This document shows positions 5,326-7,262 of a stretch of DNA of 7,262 bases, piece after piece; the first letter of the stretch is position 1, and every line of letters begins with the position of its first letter. Source of the stretch: CAZPQV01 sp964588705 (GTDB lineage: Bacteria; Bacteroidota; Bacteroidia; Flavobacteriales; Weeksellaceae); the NCBI GenBank assembly GCA_964588705.1, contig CAZPQV010000090.1, forward strand, positions 1 through 7,262, given 5' to 3'. Under the pieces are notes generated by a model. The model was not told the origin of the DNA. It saw only the letters and a list, made by a program, of their open reading frames with translations, and ran no database searches. The position numbers and the translations under genes are program-made.

Positions 5326-6645
5326 ATGAAGAAAAACCTTACTTTATTGGGAATAGCAACTTTCTTTGCATTACCGATATTATCAACAGCCCAGGAAACT
5401 CCATCCAACGAAGATCTTCTGAAAAGAATTGAAGCTTTAGAAGCCGAGAAAAATAAACCTAAAGCCTGGGAAACGAATTTCTACGGTTGGGTACGCACCG
5501 AATACAGCTACGACAGCCGACAACTCGCTTATACAAGAGAATACAACCTGAACCTCTACCCTTTAGATGAAAAACTGGATGCCAACGGAGAAGACATCAA
5601 CGCTGCCGATGCAAGCAACTATCTTGCAATTACTACCAGAGTTGGGGTACGCGTAAAAGGTCCGGATGTGTGGGGTGCAAAAACTTCAGCCAATATCGAA
5701 GGAGATTTCTTTGGAAACAGTGAACTCAATAAAAGCGCTGCCGGAACCGGAAATATTGGTTCCCTCCGTCTTCGTCATGCGACCGCAACTTTAGCATGGC
5801 CAAAAACTGCTGTTACTTTTGGGCAAACCTGGTATCCTACGTTCGTCCCTGAAGTTTATCCGGGCGTTGCCAGTTTCAATACCGGCATTATGTTCAATCC
5901 GTTTGGTTGGGCAGGGCAAATTCGTGTAAGACAGCAAATTACACCAAAACTCAACTTTGATGTTGTGGCTTACAAAGACCGCGAATTCCCAACGGCAACC
6001 GCTATGGGCGGATCTCCAAACTCTGCAACATTTAATTCTGTGATGCCAACTGTACACGGCCAATTACAATACAAAGACGAAAATGTAGTTGCCGGTGTCG
6101 GTGCTGAATATCAGTCTCAAAAACCGGTAATTGAATCCAATGGACTGGTTTCGGACGAAAAACTGAATTCAGGGATGGTGTTCGGCTATTTCAAATATCA
6201 AAATCCTAAAGTTGTTGCAAAACTTTACGGTATTTCCGGAGGCAATCTTCATCATCTGGTAATGCTTGGCGGTTATGCCGGTTATACTGAAGCCAATGGC
6301 CAGGAATCATACAAGCCAACGAAAACCTCAGCATTCTGGGTGGATCTTGCAAGCAATAACGCCAAAGTTGCTCCGGGAGTTTTCTTTGGTTACACAAAAA
6401 ATTCAGGAACAGATGAAGGATACAAAAATCTTTACATGAGAGGTGTTTCCGGAAAAAGAGTTTTAGATAATGTCTGGAGGGCTTCCGCGAGAATTGATTT
6501 CAAACAGAATAAATTTCTTATCGCTCCTGAAGTGGAATATACCGCTGCAAAATGGGCGGACCTCAATCTTGATGCAACTGCCGGAGCAAACGCCAAAGAC
6601 GTTGGCAGCGTACGTGTGATGGCCAGAGTGATGTATTCGTTCTAA
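5326..6645 (+). CDS. DcaP-like outer-membrane porin
   Basis: The protein has 439 residues. A Sec signal peptide (MKK, hydrophobic core, S-T-A before Q23) is followed by a short coiled-coil-like segment, NEDLLKRIEALEAEKNK (28-44), of the kind found at the N-terminus of DcaP trimers. The rest is rich in alternating aromatic strands and ends in YSF with a terminal Phe, as expected of a beta barrel inserted by the BAM machinery. Family-like stretches are FYGWVRTEYSYDSRQ (52-66), RLRHATATL (148-156), FGQTWYP (165-171) and PGVASFNTG (179-187). DcaP of Acinetobacter is known as a porin selective for dicarboxylates; substrate here is inferred only by analogy. No plug domain or TonB box is seen, so it is not a SusC-type receptor. 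It lies 64 bp ahead of an MFS transporter gene on the same strand with no terminator between them. Confidence 0.85.
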   Translation: MKKNLTLLGIATFFALPILSTAQETPSNEDLLKRIEALEAEKNKPKAWETNFYGWVRTEYSYDSRQLAYTREYNLNLYPLDEKLDANGEDINAADASNYLAITTRVGVRVKGPDVWGAKTSANIEGDFFGNSELNKSAAGTGNIGSLRLRHATATLAWPKTAVTFGQTWYPTFVPEVYPGVASFNTGIMFNPFGWAGQIRVRQQITPKLNFDVVAYKDREFPTATAMGGSPNSATFNSVMPTVHGQLQYKDENVVAGVGAEYQSQKPVIESNGLVSDEKLNSGMVFGYFKYQNPKVVAKLYGISGGNLHHLVMLGGYAGYTEANGQESYKPTKTSAFWVDLASNNAKVAPGVFFGYTKNSGTDEGYKNLYMRGVSGKRVLDNVWRASARIDFKQNKFLIAPEVEYTAAKWADLNLDATAGANAKDVGSVRVMARVMYSF

Positions 6646-6709
6646 ATCAATCAGTTTCAATTATGACAAAAAATCAAAAAAATATAACAACTAAAAAATC
6701 TAATTAAAT

Positions 6710-7262
6710 ATGAGCAAACAGTTCAAAAATCAGGCTGAGCATGACGCTTATGTAGAGGAAAGAAAGAAAAATTCTACAATTTGGAGCGTTATTATGGCGT
6801 CCTCACTGGGAACGCTTATTGAATGGTACGACTTCTTTATATTTGGAAGTTTGGCAGTAGTTCTGTCTACAAAATTTTTCCCGGTTGATAACCCTACAGC
6901 CGCATTCCTTTCAACGTTGGCAACTTTCGCAGCAGGATTCGTGGTAAGACCTTTCGGCGCACTGTTCTTCGGTCGTCTTGGGGATATGATCGGAAGAAAA
7001 TACACCTTCCTGGTAACCCTTCTGATTATGGGTTTCTCAACATTCCTTATCGGATGTATTCCTACTTATGAAACCATTGGCTTCTTAGCTCCGGTTTTAG
7101 TTCTAATCCTCAGATTACTTCAGGGACTTGCATTAGGTGGCGAATATGGTGGCGCCGCTACTTATGTTGCCGAATACTCCCAGGACAACCGTAGCGGATA
7201 CTGGACTTCATGGATTCAAACGACTACAACTTTAGGACTTTTCTTATCTCTTGCGGTAATTC
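6710..7262 (+). CDS. MFS transporter, metabolite:H+ symporter (MHS) type, N-terminal 184 codons (cut by window edge)
   Basis: ATG at 6710 opens a frame that continues to the right edge. After a polar 22-residue tail come membrane segments starting near residue 24. The signatures are those of the MHS subgroup that includes KgtP and ProP: GTLIEWYDFFIFG (34-46), VVRPFGALFFGRLGDMIGRK (78-97, containing the MFS loop 2-3 motif) and LLQGLALGGEYGGAA (136-150). About five membrane segments are present; the remaining ones lie outside the window. These proteins move organic acids or compatible solutes across the inner membrane with protons; the substrate cannot be told from this part. Its position 64 bp after the DcaP-like porin suggests joint transcription and transport of the same compound. 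Confidence 0.93.
   Translation, partial: MSKQFKNQAEHDAYVEERKKNSTIWSVIMASSLGTLIEWYDFFIFGSLAVVLSTKFFPVDNPTAAFLSTLATFAAGFVVRPFGALFFGRLGDMIGRKYTFLVTLLIMGFSTFLIGCIPTYETIGFLAPVLVLILRLLQGLALGGEYGGAATYVAEYSQDNRSGYWTSWIQTTTTLGLFLSLAVI

Noticed and set aside
5791..6063. Minus-strand ORFs opposite the porin gene, here and at 6206-6397 and 6463-6660
   Set aside because: The porin frame on the other strand has a signal peptide, family motifs and a barrel C-terminus; these antisense frames have no recognisable features.
6663..6707. Fourteen-codon ORF between the porin and the MFS gene
   Set aside because: Composition is just the A-rich spacer (Lys/Asn/Thr), with no other support for it.
6748..7005. 85-codon minus-strand ORF
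   Set aside because: It is antisense to the MFS membrane segments and MHS motifs, which clearly account for this stretch.

Overview
The window looks like chromosomal DNA from a member of the Bacteroidota, most likely Flavobacteriia (Chryseobacterium/Weeksellaceae-like). The signs are moderately low GC, AT-rich gene starts without Shine-Dalgarno sequences, several promoters of the Bacteroidota TAnnTTTG type, a Bacteroidota-style lipoprotein, and pyrimidine proteins that read like those of flavobacteria. The genus is an inference from protein style, not from a search.

Left half, minus strand (3852 down to 1): a de novo pyrimidine/arginine precursor cluster in transcription order pyrB (aspartate carbamoyltransferase), carA and carB (the two carbamoyl phosphate synthetase subunits). 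CarB runs off the left edge after 496 codons. CarAB makes carbamoyl phosphate and PyrB condenses it with aspartate. Each junction of this cluster carries RNA-structure potential. Between the promoter and pyrB lie a 22-codon leader ORF that starts almost at the predicted transcription start, a run of six T, and a 9-bp hairpin followed by T residues (a candidate attenuator). Between pyrB and carA is a perfect 7-bp terminator-like hairpin with the same GUUUU loop. Between carA and carB is a 70-bp repeat with 22-bp inverted arms, plus a second small GTCGGA-type repeat. No pyrR gene lies upstream of pyrB here.

Middle (3928-4692, minus): a single-gene unit for a YceI-family lipoprotein, with its own promoter and a strong intrinsic terminator.

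Right half, plus strand (4763 to the right edge): a small stand-alone protein built from an IS1-InsA-like zinc ribbon and a helix-turn-helix, with no transposase catalytic domain and no IS ends. It is followed by a DcaP-like outer-membrane porin and the first 184 codons of an MFS transporter of the metabolite:H+ symporter (MHS) type. The porin and transporter are 64 bp apart on one strand and together suggest a two-membrane uptake route for a small, perhaps dicarboxylic, acid. The HTH protein may regulate its neighbours, but nothing in the sequence proves it.

The most interesting item is the leader peptide/attenuator ahead of pyrB. It resembles the UTP-sensing logic of enterobacterial pyrBI but has a nearly leaderless reading frame. 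I see no CRISPR array, tRNA, rRNA or complete mobile element.
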